A stretch of 14,810 nt of DNA from an uncultured bacterium (GTDB lineage Bacteria > Bacteroidota > Bacteroidia > Bacteroidales > JACABE01). The position numbers and the translations under genes were made by a program. Location: assembly GCA_903911455.1 (NCBI GenBank), contig CAIWDQ010000510.1, positions 1 to 14,810 on the forward strand, given 5' to 3'. The notes beneath the pieces were generated by a model, which had not been told where the DNA came from, ran no database searches, and saw nothing but the letters and a program-made list of their open reading frames with translations. Positions within the stretch are counted from its first letter, which is position 1. Each line of letters begins with the position of its first letter. Positions 7,652 through 13,833 of this stretch are shown in pieces.

Positions 7652-7696
7652 GAGTACTTAGAGTGTTTAAAGTATTTAAAGTGCTTAAAGTTTTTT
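7652..7696. repeat. Tandem 9-bp repeat, AAGTGCTTA type, copy B
   Basis: Four consecutive 9-base units read GAGTACTTA, GAGTGTTTA, AAGTATTTA and AAGTGCTTA, followed by a decayed unit starting AAGTT. It has the same architecture and orientation as the element at 2381-2425. It lies directly upstream of the putative dus -7 element, where promoter spacer and -33 sequence would be expected. Confidence 0.65.
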
Positions 7697-7767
7697 AAGA
7701 TTTAGTTTTGATGTTTTGAATAGTAAAGTGCAATTAAATTGATTTATTCTCACTTTTTACGATTACC

Positions 7768-7899
7768 CGCGAATTATTAATAAATATCTGCGAATTGTTG
7801 GTAATAATTCGCAGGAAATCGTCACTTATCTGCGAATTAATAGTAATAATTCAGAGGAAAATGTCACCTTCCTGCGAATTAATGATATTAATTCGCAGG
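7768..7899. repeat. 42-bp periodic array of CTGCGAATT hairpins
   Basis: Three inverted repeats follow each other with exactly 42-base spacing. The left arms CTGCGAATT begin at 7788, 7830 and 7872. The right arms AATTCGCAG begin at 7806, 7848 (decayed to AATTCAGAG) and 7890. The third hairpin is the best, with 13-bp perfect arms at 7871-7883 and 7887-7899 and a GAT loop. A lone half-site CGCGAATT at 7768 sits 21 bases, half a period, before the first. Linkers of units 1 and 2 share GTCAC, and the two 42-mers match at 32 of 42 positions. No protein is encoded. It lies between pgm and dus on the same transcriptional strand. Confidence 0.85.
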
Positions 7900-7940
7900 A
7901 ATTCATAATAAATTCATTAATAATCATCAAATCTATAATT

Positions 7941-8023
7941 GAGAATATTAAAAAACGCATTAAACCTATCAGATATTCACTTCATTATCCGAAATAATTA
8001 TCATCAAACTTGTTAATATTCTC
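7941..8023. repeat. 10-bp inverted repeat flanking an AT-rich spacer
   Basis: GAGAATATTA at 7941-7950 is matched by its exact reverse complement TAATATTCTC at 8014-8023, 63 bases apart. Nothing else stands out in the remaining gene-free sequence from 7900 to 8069. In such AT-rich DNA the pairing may be chance, and the loop is long. Confidence 0.3.
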
Positions 8024-8069
8024 TTATCATAAAGAGTATAGTTGTAATTTTCTAAAATTGTGAATTGCA

Positions 8070-8096
8070 AATCTTTGATATTTCTAATCAAAGATT
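8070..8096 (-). terminator. Hairpin over the 3' end of the phosphomutase gene
   Basis: Perfect 10-bp arms AATCTTTGAT (8070-8079) and ATCAAAGATT (8087-8096) enclose a seven-base loop. On the minus strand the first arm contains the TGA stop (8088-8090). The downstream arm is followed by TGCAATT, so the U-run is poor. It could be a weak terminator or a 3'-end stabilising hairpin for the sugar-nucleotide operon. Confidence 0.4.
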
Positions 8097-9824
8097 CATA
8101 GAGGCAATAATTTTCTTTATTTTAAGATTCAATTTCTCGTTCACTGCTTCATAATCTGCTTTAGAATTCAATGCTTCCTTCACACCAAAATAAAATTTAA
8201 TCTTAGGCTCAGTACCTGAAGGACGAACAGTTATCTTACTGCCATCTTCAGTATAAAATTGTAAAACATTAGAAGTAGGAAGCTCAATCTTCTTAGTAGT
8301 ATTATTAAGAACATCTATTTCTTTAGAGAATTCATAATCTTTAATCATAACAACCTTAGAGTTATTGATCTCAACTGGTGGTTGTTTACGATAATTATCC
8401 ATCATATGCTGTATTTCTTCAGCCCCTGACTTACCTTTCTTTGTAATGGAAAGAAGATCTTCTTTATAGAAACCATATTCAGTGTAAAGATCAATCAAAA
8501 TATCATAAAAAGTCTTATTATTTTCAGCAGCCCAGGCAGCCATTTCGGCAATAATGCAACAAGAAATCACAGCATCCTTATCTCTTACGAAATCACCAAC
8601 AAGAAAACCGTAACTTTCCTCGCCACCACCAATAAAAGTCTTCTGGCCTTCAAGAGTTTTAATAATATCTGCAATGTATTTGAAACCGGTCAACACATCA
8701 AAGCATTCAACACTATTCTTTATTGCAATATCTTTTAAGAGTTCGGAAGTAACGATTGTCTTAACAATAAACTCTTTACCTTTAATCTTACCCAATTCAT
8801 TCCATTTCTTTAAAAGATAATAAATAAGAACGGAAGCAGTTTGATTACCATTAAAAAGAACGTATTCATCCTTATCATTCTTAACAGCTATACCAACTCT
8901 ATCAGCATCTGGATCAGTTGCGAGTACCAAACTGGCATTAACTATCTTAGCTTTTTCAATAGCCATTTCTAAAGCAGCTTTTTCTTCAGGATTTGGCGAC
9001 TTAATGGTAGGAAAATTACCATCAGATACAGCTTGTTCTTCAACTATATGAATGTTTTCAAACCCTAATTCCTTCAATGCTCTTGGAACAAGTGTAATCC
9101 CAGTACCATGCAAAGGTGTGTATACTATACTAAGATCTTTATGTTTGATAATTAAGTCAGGGGACAGAGAAAGCGATTTAAGTTTCTCAAGATAAACCTT
9201 GTCAACTTCCTCTCCAATCAATTCAATTAGAGAAGCATTACCTGTAAACTTAACATCATTTATATCTTTAATCTTTTGAACTTCATCAATAACATTCGTA
9301 TCATGAGGACTAATCAATTGCCCACCATCTTCCCAATAAGCTTTGTATCCATTATACTCTTTAGGGTTGTGTGAAGCAGTGATTACCACACCACTCTGAC
9401 ATCCAAGCTGACGGATTGCGAAAGACAATTCTGGAGTAGGGCGAAGTTCTTTAAACAAAAAGACTTTAATACCATTTGCAGCCATAACTTCAGCAGTAAT
9501 CTGAGCAAAAAACTTACTATTGTTCCGTGAATCATAAGCTATAGCCATCTTTAAATCATTACGGCCGGGAAACATCTTAATTAGATAGTTAGCCAATCCC
9601 TGGGTAGCCATCCCGACAGTATATCTATTCATTCTGTTGGTGCCAACTCCCATAATACCACGTAATCCACCGGTACCGAACTCCAAATCACGATAAAAAG
9701 ATTCGGTAAGTTCTGCAGGATCGTTATTTATAAGTTGTTTTATCTGTTGTTTGGTATCTTCATCGTAATTACCATTTAACCATACATTAGCTTTCGCTAA
9801 AACGTTAGCATCTATTTCGTTCAT
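8088..9824 (-). CDS. Phosphoglucomutase/phosphomannomutase (alpha-D-phosphohexomutase)
   Basis: The enzyme interconverts hexose 6-phosphate and hexose 1-phosphate through a phosphoserine. The 578-residue length fits the long PGM2-like bacterial group. Motifs in order are GTGGLRGIMG at 50-59, the phosphoserine loop TASHNPKEYNGYK with catalytic Ser151, the Mg-binding DPDADR at 304-309, the sugar-specificity loop GGGEES at 399-404, and the phosphate-binding RPSGTEP at 534-540. All catalytic parts are present. The ATG at 9824 lies 11 bases after the GxxExxY stop, so it is the last gene of the ugd operon. Its context suggests it supplies glucose 1-phosphate for UDP-glucose. Whether it prefers glucose or mannose cannot be decided from motifs alone. 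Confidence 0.93.
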   Translation of the reverse strand: MNEIDANVLAKANVWLNGNYDEDTKQQIKQLINNDPAELTESFYRDLEFGTGGLRGIMGVGTNRMNRYTVGMATQGLANYLIKMFPGRNDLKMAIAYDSRNNSKFFAQITAEVMAANGIKVFLFKELRPTPELSFAIRQLGCQSGVVITASHNPKEYNGYKAYWEDGGQLISPHDTNVIDEVQKIKDINDVKFTGNASLIELIGEEVDKVYLEKLKSLSLSPDLIIKHKDLSIVYTPLHGTGITLVPRALKELGFENIHIVEEQAVSDGNFPTIKSPNPEEKAALEMAIEKAKIVNASLVLATDPDADRVGIAVKNDKDEYVLFNGNQTASVLIYYLLKKWNELGKIKGKEFIVKTIVTSELLKDIAIKNSVECFDVLTGFKYIADIIKTLEGQKTFIGGGEESYGFLVGDFVRDKDAVISCCIIAEMAAWAAENNKTFYDILIDLYTEYGFYKEDLLSITKKGKSGAEEIQHMMDNYRKQPPVEINNSKVVMIKDYEFSKEIDVLNNTTKKIELPTSNVLQFYTEDGSKITVRPSGTEPKIKFYFGVKEALNSKADYEAVNEKLNLKIKKIIASMNL

Positions 9825-9835
9825 ATTGTTTTGGA

Positions 9836-10222
9836 TTAAATATTATTTATAATCTTTTTATAACCATCCACTAATTTAGGCTCATTGAAATTAAATATTA
9901 TACCCGAACTTTTCTTACACATCTTAAGGGCAGACAAAAGGTGTGCTTCTTGATTAGAAGTAATCTTATCACAAGCCTTTATCTCAACAATCACCTCGTT
10001 TTCTATAAGTAGATCTACTTTTATCTCGGCATCTAACTTAATATCTTTATAGAAAATAGGGAAACTGCAATCTTTTTTGAAGAACACACCTCTATTTCTC
10101 AACTCTTGAAGAAAACAAAGCCTGTAAACAGCAGGAAGTAATCCCGGTCCCAGGTTTTTATGTATCTCAATAGCTGATTCGTAGATTAAAGTATGAAGCC
10201 GGTTCTTATCTATTCTGTTCAT
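9836..10222 (-). CDS. GxxExxY family protein lacking the eponymous Glu
   Basis: The 128 residues match the GxxExxY family, a small PD-(D/E)xK-like fold of unproven function found often in Bacteroidota. The defining motif normally reads like GLLESVY. Here it is GLLPAVY at 27-33, with Gly27 and Tyr33 kept but Glu replaced by Pro30. The nuclease-like core is still visible: Asp70 in KVDLLIE, then Glu80 and Lys82 in VIVEIKA. The late helix SNQEAHLLSALK and the strand GIIFNF also fit the family. The start (10222) overlaps the end of rfbD by 17 bases, and pgm follows after 11 bases, so it is embedded in the sugar-nucleotide operon. Its role there is unknown. The ATG precedes the conserved N-terminal helix directly. 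Confidence 0.85.
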   Translation of the reverse strand: MNRIDKNRLHTLIYESAIEIHKNLGPGLLPAVYRLCFLQELRNRGVFFKKDCSFPIFYKDIKLDAEIKVDLLIENEVIVEIKACDKITSNQEAHLLSALKMCKKSSGIIFNFNEPKLVDGYKKIINNI

Positions 10223-11078
10223 TTATAAGTTTAAGGCAATGTTTTAAACTGTCTTTCCAAAAAGGAATATTTATATTGAATTCGTGCTTTATCTTTGATT
10301 TATTAAAGACACTATATTGAGGACGAGCAGCCGGCAATGGATAATCTTTAGTTTCAATAGCATTAATAGTACAATCAATACCGGATAACTCAATGATTTC
10401 TTTAGCGAAATCATACCAACTTGTTACGCCTTCGTTAGAATAATTATAAATCTCAACTGTATCTTTAATAGTTAGTTTAGGAATGATATCAAGTATTGTT
10501 TTGGCAAGATCAAAAGCATAAGTAGGAGTCCCTATCTGATCGTAAACTACATTTAGTTTACCTCTTTCTCTCCCATATTTAAGAATAGTTTTGATAAAAT
10601 TATTACCAAAAGAAGAATACAACCAAGAAGTTCTGATGATAATTGCATTACCTGCATGCTGCAAGAGTTCTTTTTCACCATCAGCTTTGGTCTTACCATA
10701 AGTTGATTCAGGATTGATAGGATCTTCTTCTGTATAAGGTTTATAATGTTTTCCATTATAAACATAATCAGTAGAGATATGGATGAGAAATACATTATGT
10801 TTCTTAGTAATCTGTGAAATATATTTAACTGCATTAGTATTGATAAACCTGGCCATTACTTCATCCTGTTCAGCTTTGTCAACAGCAGTATAAGCAGCAC
10901 AATTAACTACAAAATCAATCTTATTCTCTTCAAAAAACTTATCTAATAACTGATAGTCGGTTATATTTAATTCATTAATATCAGTAAAAATGAAATTAAA
11001 ATCAGGGTATTGTGTTGATAATACCTTAATCTCGCTTCCTAACTGTCCGTTACTACCCGTAATTAATAAGTTCTTCAT
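10206..11078 (-). CDS. rfbD: dTDP-4-dehydrorhamnose reductase RfbD (RmlD)
   Basis: The enzyme reduces dTDP-4-dehydro-L-rhamnose to dTDP-L-rhamnose with NAD(P)H, the last step of that pathway, in the cytosol. It is an extended short-chain dehydrogenase of 290 residues, the normal length. The Rossmann motif is TGSNGQLG at 7-14. Then come NCAAYTAVDKAE at 59-70, ISTDYVYNG at 101-109 and the catalytic YGKTK with Tyr127 and Lys131. The late segment RPQYSVFNKSK is the family's substrate-side motif. The ATG at 11078 starts right at the first strand. It lies 12 bases after the UDP-glucuronate decarboxylase gene and overlaps the next gene by 17 bases. The usual rfbA, rfbB and rfbC are not in the window and must lie elsewhere if the pathway is complete. 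Confidence 0.92.
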   Translation of the reverse strand: MKNLLITGSNGQLGSEIKVLSTQYPDFNFIFTDINELNITDYQLLDKFFEENKIDFVVNCAAYTAVDKAEQDEVMARFINTNAVKYISQITKKHNVFLIHISTDYVYNGKHYKPYTEEDPINPESTYGKTKADGEKELLQHAGNAIIIRTSWLYSSFGNNFIKTILKYGRERGKLNVVYDQIGTPTYAFDLAKTILDIIPKLTIKDTVEIYNYSNEGVTSWYDFAKEIIELSGIDCTINAIETKDYPLPAARPQYSVFNKSKIKHEFNINIPFWKDSLKHCLKLINEQNR

Positions 11079-11090
11079 AAAATAAGTGTA

Positions 11091-12026
11091 TTAAATTATA
11101 GTTTTAAAATACTCAATAGTCTTAGTTAAACCCTCTTCCAGTTCTATTTTAGGTTCCCAGTTAAGTTTTTCTTTAGCTAATGTAATATCCGGCTGACGTT
11201 GCATAGGATCATCATCAGGTAAAGCATCATAAACTATTTTTGACTTAGATCCGGTGAGTTTTAAAACCTTTTCGGCAAGCTCAATCATAGTAAACTCATT
11301 AGGATTACCTATATTAACAGGGCCGGTAAAATCCTTTCCACTATCCATCATCTTAATCATACCATTAATAAGATCATCAACATACTGGAAGCTTCTAGAC
11401 TGTGTGCCATCACCATAAATAGTTATATCCTGGTTCTGCAAAGCCTGAACTATGAAGTTAGAAACAACTCTGCCATCATGAGGATGCATTCTTGGGCCAT
11501 AGGTATTGAATATTCTTATGATCTTAATATCAACATTATTCTGACGATGATAATTAACGAACAATGTTTCGGCACAACGCTTACCTTCGTCATAACAAGC
11601 TCTTATACCTATTGGATTTACATGTCCCCAATAAGATTCATTCTGAGGATGTACATCCGGATCGCCGTAAACTTCGCTAGTAGAAGCCTGCAATATCTTA
11701 GCTTTAATTCTTTTGGCAAGGCCAAGCATATTAATAGCTCCCATCACGGAAGTCTTAACAGTTTTGATGGCATTGTACTGATAATGTATTGGAGAAGCAG
11801 GACATGCAAGGTTGTAAATTTCATCAACTTCAATAAAGAAAGGCATGGTAACGTCATGTCTGATCAATTCAAAGTAAGGATTAGATAATAAATGTACAAC
11901 ATTCTGTTTTTGTCCTGTAAAGTAATTGTCAAGGCAAACTACTTCGTGTCCGTCATTTAATAATCTTTCGCATAAATGCGATCCTAAAAAACCTGCACCA
12001 CCTGTTACTAATACTTTTTTTCTCAT
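11091..12026 (-). CDS. UDP-glucuronate decarboxylase (UDP-xylose synthase)
   Basis: The enzyme converts UDP-glucuronate to UDP-xylose and CO2 through an NAD-bound 4-keto intermediate. The 311 residues are an extended SDR of the UXS type. GGAGFLGSH at 9-17 is the NAD motif and Asp33 the adenosine-ribose ligand. LACPASPIHYQ at 73-83 and STSEVYGDP at 115-123 follow. The catalytic Tyr145 and Lys149 lie in RACYDEGKR, a motif that separates UXS from UDP-glucose epimerases and rhamnose dehydratases. FNTYGPRM and SRSFQYVDDL complete the pattern. The protein lacks the N-terminal membrane anchor seen in some eukaryotic forms. It lies 42 bases after ugd, whose product is its substrate, and 12 bases before rfbD. 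The assignment is strong on both sequence and context. Confidence 0.93.
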   Translation of the reverse strand: MRKKVLVTGGAGFLGSHLCERLLNDGHEVVCLDNYFTGQKQNVVHLLSNPYFELIRHDVTMPFFIEVDEIYNLACPASPIHYQYNAIKTVKTSVMGAINMLGLAKRIKAKILQASTSEVYGDPDVHPQNESYWGHVNPIGIRACYDEGKRCAETLFVNYHRQNNVDIKIIRIFNTYGPRMHPHDGRVVSNFIVQALQNQDITIYGDGTQSRSFQYVDDLINGMIKMMDSGKDFTGPVNIGNPNEFTMIELAEKVLKLTGSKSKIVYDALPDDDPMQRQPDITLAKEKLNWEPKIELEEGLTKTIEYFKTII

Positions 12027-12068
12027 AAAGATATTGTCTTAATAAACTTTTTTACTCAAACTAACAAC

Positions 12069-13394
12069 TTATTTTGAAGTATCAACACCAATACAATAAT
12101 AAATAAAGCCTTCTTTTTTAAGTTCGTTGAGGTCAAAGATATTTCTACCATCAATAACAACGGGCTGCTTAAGAAGTTTTTTCACAACATCCCAACTTGG
12201 GAAACGAAACTCTGTCCATTCGGTTACCAGCAACAAAGCATCAGCATCATTAAGCGCATCATAAGGATCTTTTGAATACTCTATTTTATCACCTAACTTT
12301 ATTTGAGCCTCGTGCATAGCAACCGGATCATAAGCTTTAACCTTACAACCTTCGGTAAGCAATTTATTAATTAAAACCAATGAAGGTGCCTCGCGCATAT
12401 CATCAGTCTGAGGTTTAAAAGAGAGTCCCCAGATAGCAATCGTCTTGCCTTTAAGATCTCCTTTATAATGATTATATAATTTGGTAAACAAAACAGACTT
12501 CTGATCATCATTAACTTCTTCAACAGCTTTTAAAACACGCATAGTATAGCCATTTTGATCAGCAGTTTTAATTAATGCTTTCACATCTTTAGGGAAACAA
12601 GAACCACCATAACCAATGCCCGGATAAATAAACTTATGCCCTATACGTGAGTCGCTTCCGATACCTTTGCGCACCATATTTACATCGGCACCCATTATCT
12701 CGCAAAGATTAGCAATGTCGTTCATAAAACTAATCTTAGTAGCTAGCATTGAGTTGGCTGCATATTTAGTCATTTCAGCAGAAGGTACATCCATAAAGAT
12801 AACGGGATGCCCGTTTAAAGTGAAAGGTTTGTACAACCTCTTCATAATATCTTCAGCTTTCGCTGATTCAACACCCACAACAATACGGTCGGGCTTTAAG
12901 AAATCGTTGATAGCATCGCCTTCTTTAAGGAACTCAGGATTAGAAGCTACATCAAAATCAATGTTCACACCTCTTTTTTCAATCTCTTCCTGTATAGCAT
13001 CTCTAACTCTTTTGGCTGTACCAACGGGTACAGTGCTTTTGGTAACAATTAAGATATGATTCTTAATATGTTTGCCAACTGTGCGAGCAACATCAAGTAC
13101 GTACTTAAGATCGGCACTGCCATCGTCGTCGGGAGGGGTGCCTACTGCACTAAATACTACTTCGGTATCATCAAGACATTGAGAAAGATCTGTTGAGAAT
13201 TTAAGTTTGCCTTTTTTTACATTGCGCTCAATCATCTCATCCAAACCCGGCTCGTAGATAGGGGAAATCCCTTTCTTTAGGTTCTCAATTTTATTAATAT
13301 CAATATCAACACAAGTAACATCAATGCCAACTTCGGCAAAACATGTACCTGTAACCAGCCCTACATAGCCTGTTCCTACTATAGTTATTTTCAT
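12069..13394 (-). CDS. ugd: UDP-glucose 6-dehydrogenase
   Basis: The enzyme oxidises UDP-glucose twice with NAD+ to UDP-glucuronate. The 441 residues are normal. The Rossmann motif GTGYVG lies at 7-12, EPGL at 48-51, TKSTVPVGT at 118-126 and NPEFLKEGDA at 152-161. The catalytic Cys266 sits in GYGGSCFPKD at 261-270. The C-terminal UDP-binding domain begins near residue 320 (KGKTIAIWGLSFKPQTDDMREAPS). The ATG at 13394 is directly before the first strand. It is the first gene of the operon that continues with UDP-glucuronate decarboxylase, rfbD, a GxxExxY gene and a phosphohexomutase. The 439-base spacer upstream probably contains its promoter. The next enzyme in the operon uses its product. Confidence 0.95.
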   Translation of the reverse strand: MKITIVGTGYVGLVTGTCFAEVGIDVTCVDIDINKIENLKKGISPIYEPGLDEMIERNVKKGKLKFSTDLSQCLDDTEVVFSAVGTPPDDDGSADLKYVLDVARTVGKHIKNHILIVTKSTVPVGTAKRVRDAIQEEIEKRGVNIDFDVASNPEFLKEGDAINDFLKPDRIVVGVESAKAEDIMKRLYKPFTLNGHPVIFMDVPSAEMTKYAANSMLATKISFMNDIANLCEIMGADVNMVRKGIGSDSRIGHKFIYPGIGYGGSCFPKDVKALIKTADQNGYTMRVLKAVEEVNDDQKSVLFTKLYNHYKGDLKGKTIAIWGLSFKPQTDDMREAPSLVLINKLLTEGCKVKAYDPVAMHEAQIKLGDKIEYSKDPYDALNDADALLLVTEWTEFRFPSWDVVKKLLKQPVVIDGRNIFDLNELKKEGFIYYCIGVDTSK

Positions 13395-13442
13395 TTAAGT
13401 GTCTTGAGTTTATTAATTAAAACATAAATCTATTTCAGGTTG

Positions 13443-13476
13443 TAAAATTATAACAAATTATCCAAAAATTGGATAA
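13443..13476 (-). promoter_or_regulatory. Candidate ugd promoter/operator region with palindrome
   Basis: A perfect palindrome has 8-bp arms TTATCCAA (13458-13465) and TTGGATAA (13469-13476) around a three-base spacer, 64-82 bases upstream of the ugd start. On the minus strand it is followed eight bases later by TAATTTTA (13443-13450), one mismatch from the TAnnTTTG -7 consensus. If that is the promoter, the palindrome lies across the -33 to -15 region, where a repressor dimer would block RNA polymerase. The -33 box itself is not clear. Confidence 0.35.
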
Positions 13477-13522
13477 AAATCTTTATTAATCTTTTGTAGG
13501 TGGGAAAAAAGGTATTTTTGAT

Positions 13523-13653
13523 AGGCTTTTAGGAGTTTAGTCCTTTAGACTTTTAGGTAAGAATAAAGGCTATAGGAAATAGGCAATAGTGGGTAAGGCT
13601 TTTAGGAGTTTAGTCCTTTAGACTTTTAGGTAAGAAAAAGGGAATAGGCAATA
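13523..13653. repeat. 41-bp exact direct repeat made of 8-bp TTTAG units
   Basis: An identical 41-base block occurs at 13523-13563 and 13596-13636, offset 73 bases. Inside it four 8-base units end in TTTAG: GCTTTTAG, GAGTTTAG, TCCTTTAG and ACTTTTAG. A further shared word AATAGGCAATA follows at 13578-13588 and 13643-13653, offset 65, so the second copy has lost eight bases. No ORF runs through it. It lies in the spacer upstream of ugd. Confidence 0.8.
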
Positions 13654-13664
13654 AGGAAATGTTT

Positions 13665-13748
13665 ACCGCTTAGCCGATTTCCGGCTTAGCGGTTATTATC
13701 CAAGACATTTATATTTACCTGCTAAGCGGATTGAAACCGCTAAGCAGG
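13665..13748. repeat. Double hairpin with four CCGCTWAGC half-sites
   Basis: Hairpin 1 has arms ACCGCTTAGCCG (13665-13676) and CGGCTTAGCGGT (13682-13693). Hairpin 2 has arms CCTGCTAAGCGG (13718-13729) and CCGCTAAGCAGG (13737-13748). Each 12-bp stem has one central mismatch, T:T in the first and A:A in the second. Because the mismatches are opposite, an arm of one hairpin pairs without mismatch over nine bases with an arm of the other. The pair is GC-rich against its AT-rich surroundings. The layout resembles REP/BIME-type palindromic elements. Confidence 0.7.
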
Positions 13749-13753
13749 AATAC

Positions 13754-13789
13754 AAAAGAGCCGCTACCATGCAAATGATAACGACTCTT
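13754..13789 (-). terminator. Rho-independent terminator of the unrecognised gene at the right edge
   Basis: On the minus strand 13789-13775 (AAGAGTCGTTATCAT) and 13770-13756 (ATGGTAGCGGCTCTT) pair over 15 bases around a four-base TTGC loop, followed by TTGT so that four U residues run from the stem end. All three imperfect positions are G:U wobbles in this strand. In the opposite strand they would be C:A mismatches. The stem therefore suits minus-strand RNA and would end the transcript of the gene that stops at 13834. Confidence 0.7.
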
Positions 13790-13795
13790 CTTTTT

Positions 13796-13830
13796 CCAAT
13801 TATTAATTATTAATTATTAATTGTTAATTG
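13796..13830. repeat. AT-only AATTAATAATT repeat, copy 2 (inverted)
   Basis: The reverse complement of this stretch consists of AATTAATAATT words with one AATTAACAATT and ends in AATTGG, the same build as bases 1-34 but in opposite orientation. It lies between the stop codon of the right-edge gene and its terminator. Confidence 0.6.
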
Positions 13831-13833
13831 TTT

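Noticed and set aside
7768..7899. CRISPR array
   Set aside because: The 42-bp periodicity comes from near-repeating whole units, not from constant repeats separated by unique spacers, and no cas gene is in the window.
10553..10834. Minus-strand ORF of 93 codons within rfbD
   Set aside because: It is an out-of-frame shadow of rfbD, whose YGKTK and STDYVY motifs lie in the other frame.
11478..11888. Plus-strand ORF of 136 codons
   Set aside because: It lies antisense inside the well-supported UDP-glucuronate decarboxylase gene and shows no motif of its own.
12667..13059. Plus-strand ORF of 130 codons
   Set aside because: It is antisense to ugd, whose catalytic and binding motifs are continuous through this stretch.
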